DNA from: Lucinisca nassula
Lineage: Eukaryota; Mollusca; Bivalvia; Lucinida; Lucinidae
Reading direction: 5' to 3'
Assembly (NCBI GenBank): GCA_963580285.1
Contig: OY757026.1
Coordinates: 69,875,396 to 69,939,395 of the forward strand
Length of the DNA: 64,000 nucleotides
The notes under the pieces are model-generated. The model saw nothing but the letters and a program-made list of their open reading frames with translations, was not told where the DNA came from and ran no database searches. Position 1 is the first letter of the stretch; every line of letters starts with the position of its first letter. Position numbers and translations under genes: made by a program. Shown here in pieces: positions 63,873 to 64,000 of this stretch.

Positions 63873-64000
63873 GGGCGACAGGGCTTGAGATGTCATCTCA
63901 TCTCAATGTCGGGTAAAAGTCCCACAAAATTGGAAGCAACGTCTCCAAAATGACCTATACAGTGTTGACGGGGACGTTAAACCTCAAATATAACAAATAA
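63873..64000 (+). mobile_element. R1 retroposon, 5'-truncated, reaching the window edge
   Basis: GGGCGACAGGGCTTGAGATG to GACGTTAAACCTCAAATATAAC. It sits in the PC-A core; the target duplication, if any, lies beyond the edge. Confidence 0.8.

Overview
The window looks like eukaryotic, AT-rich, intron/intergenic-type DNA from a mollusc, most likely a bivalve. That call is an inference from its repeat content: repeats ending in a GGTGAGCG...GGCYC...CTTGT signature, GACGTTAAACC-tailed SINE-like elements, ACGGACGGAC tails and large numbers of palindromic MITEs. I find no exon of a host protein-coding gene that I can support. No open frame exceeds about 160 codons, and the only recognisable coding matter is decayed transposon protein: a Tc1-type transposase C-terminus (48507-48914), a mariner-type helix-turn-helix piece (33832-34038) and non-LTR retrotransposon remnants (18420-19250, 21385-21520, 53285-53940).

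Names used here are local to this answer. PC-A, PC-B, PC-C and PC-F are short elements with different outer sequences that all carry one palindromic core: arm GTACTCGTTAGAACCG, a 3-nt variable loop, then the complementary arm. PAL2 is a second palindrome (ACAGTGTAGACCCAGATCAG and its complement) found alone and inside element families E and G. D is a TA-flanked MITE with a third palindrome (CAAAAGTGGTCTT/AAGACCACTTTTG). R1 is a ~300-bp retroposon with a GACGTTAAACCTCAAATCAA 3' end, repeatedly flanked by 12-14 bp target duplications. R3, R4, R6 and R8 are other dispersed repeats. R5 is a ~430-bp repeat with CRE-like and YY1-like motifs. S1-S4 are tRNA-headed SINEs. T1-T4 are tandem arrays.

Layout. 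0-4.6 kb: R1, G, PAL2, two tandem R5 copies, R4. 4.6-7.1 kb: T1, about 15 units of a ~152-bp satellite. 7.1-16.2 kb: PC-A/PC-B copies (one nested in another), G and E copies, a 410-bp inverted-repeat element, a third R5, R3, and PC-F inside an E element. 17.3-22.6 kb: a duplicated ~1.25-kb block with CR1-like reverse-transcriptase debris, S3 SINEs, R8. 23-28.2 kb: R3, R4, PC-B and array T3, whose units are bounded by inverted TTAACCC termini. 28.8-37.5 kb: SINEs, PC-A, R1 and R3 copies, MITE H split by a 39-bp R1 tail, mariner fragment, D, and a ~690-bp tandem duplication. 38-48 kb: R8, R3, D, PC-B, PC-C, E, G, R1 and S1. 48-55 kb: Tc1 remnant with fold-back, S4, PC-C, E, PC-B, LINE tail split by R1, D. 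55-64 kb: the densest PC-A/PC-B cluster, array T2, S4, CT microsatellite holding PC-B, MITEs I and J, array T4, and an R1 running off the right edge.

The most notable signal is the palindromic core. It occurs in roughly 27 places, in at least four element types with unrelated termini. Its two arms change together between families, so pairing is kept while sequence is not. It is duplicated in some copies and lost in others. Two clean insertions of these elements into known repeats show no target-site duplication. Together these suggest a hairpin cassette that is exchanged between elements or maintained for a structural role.
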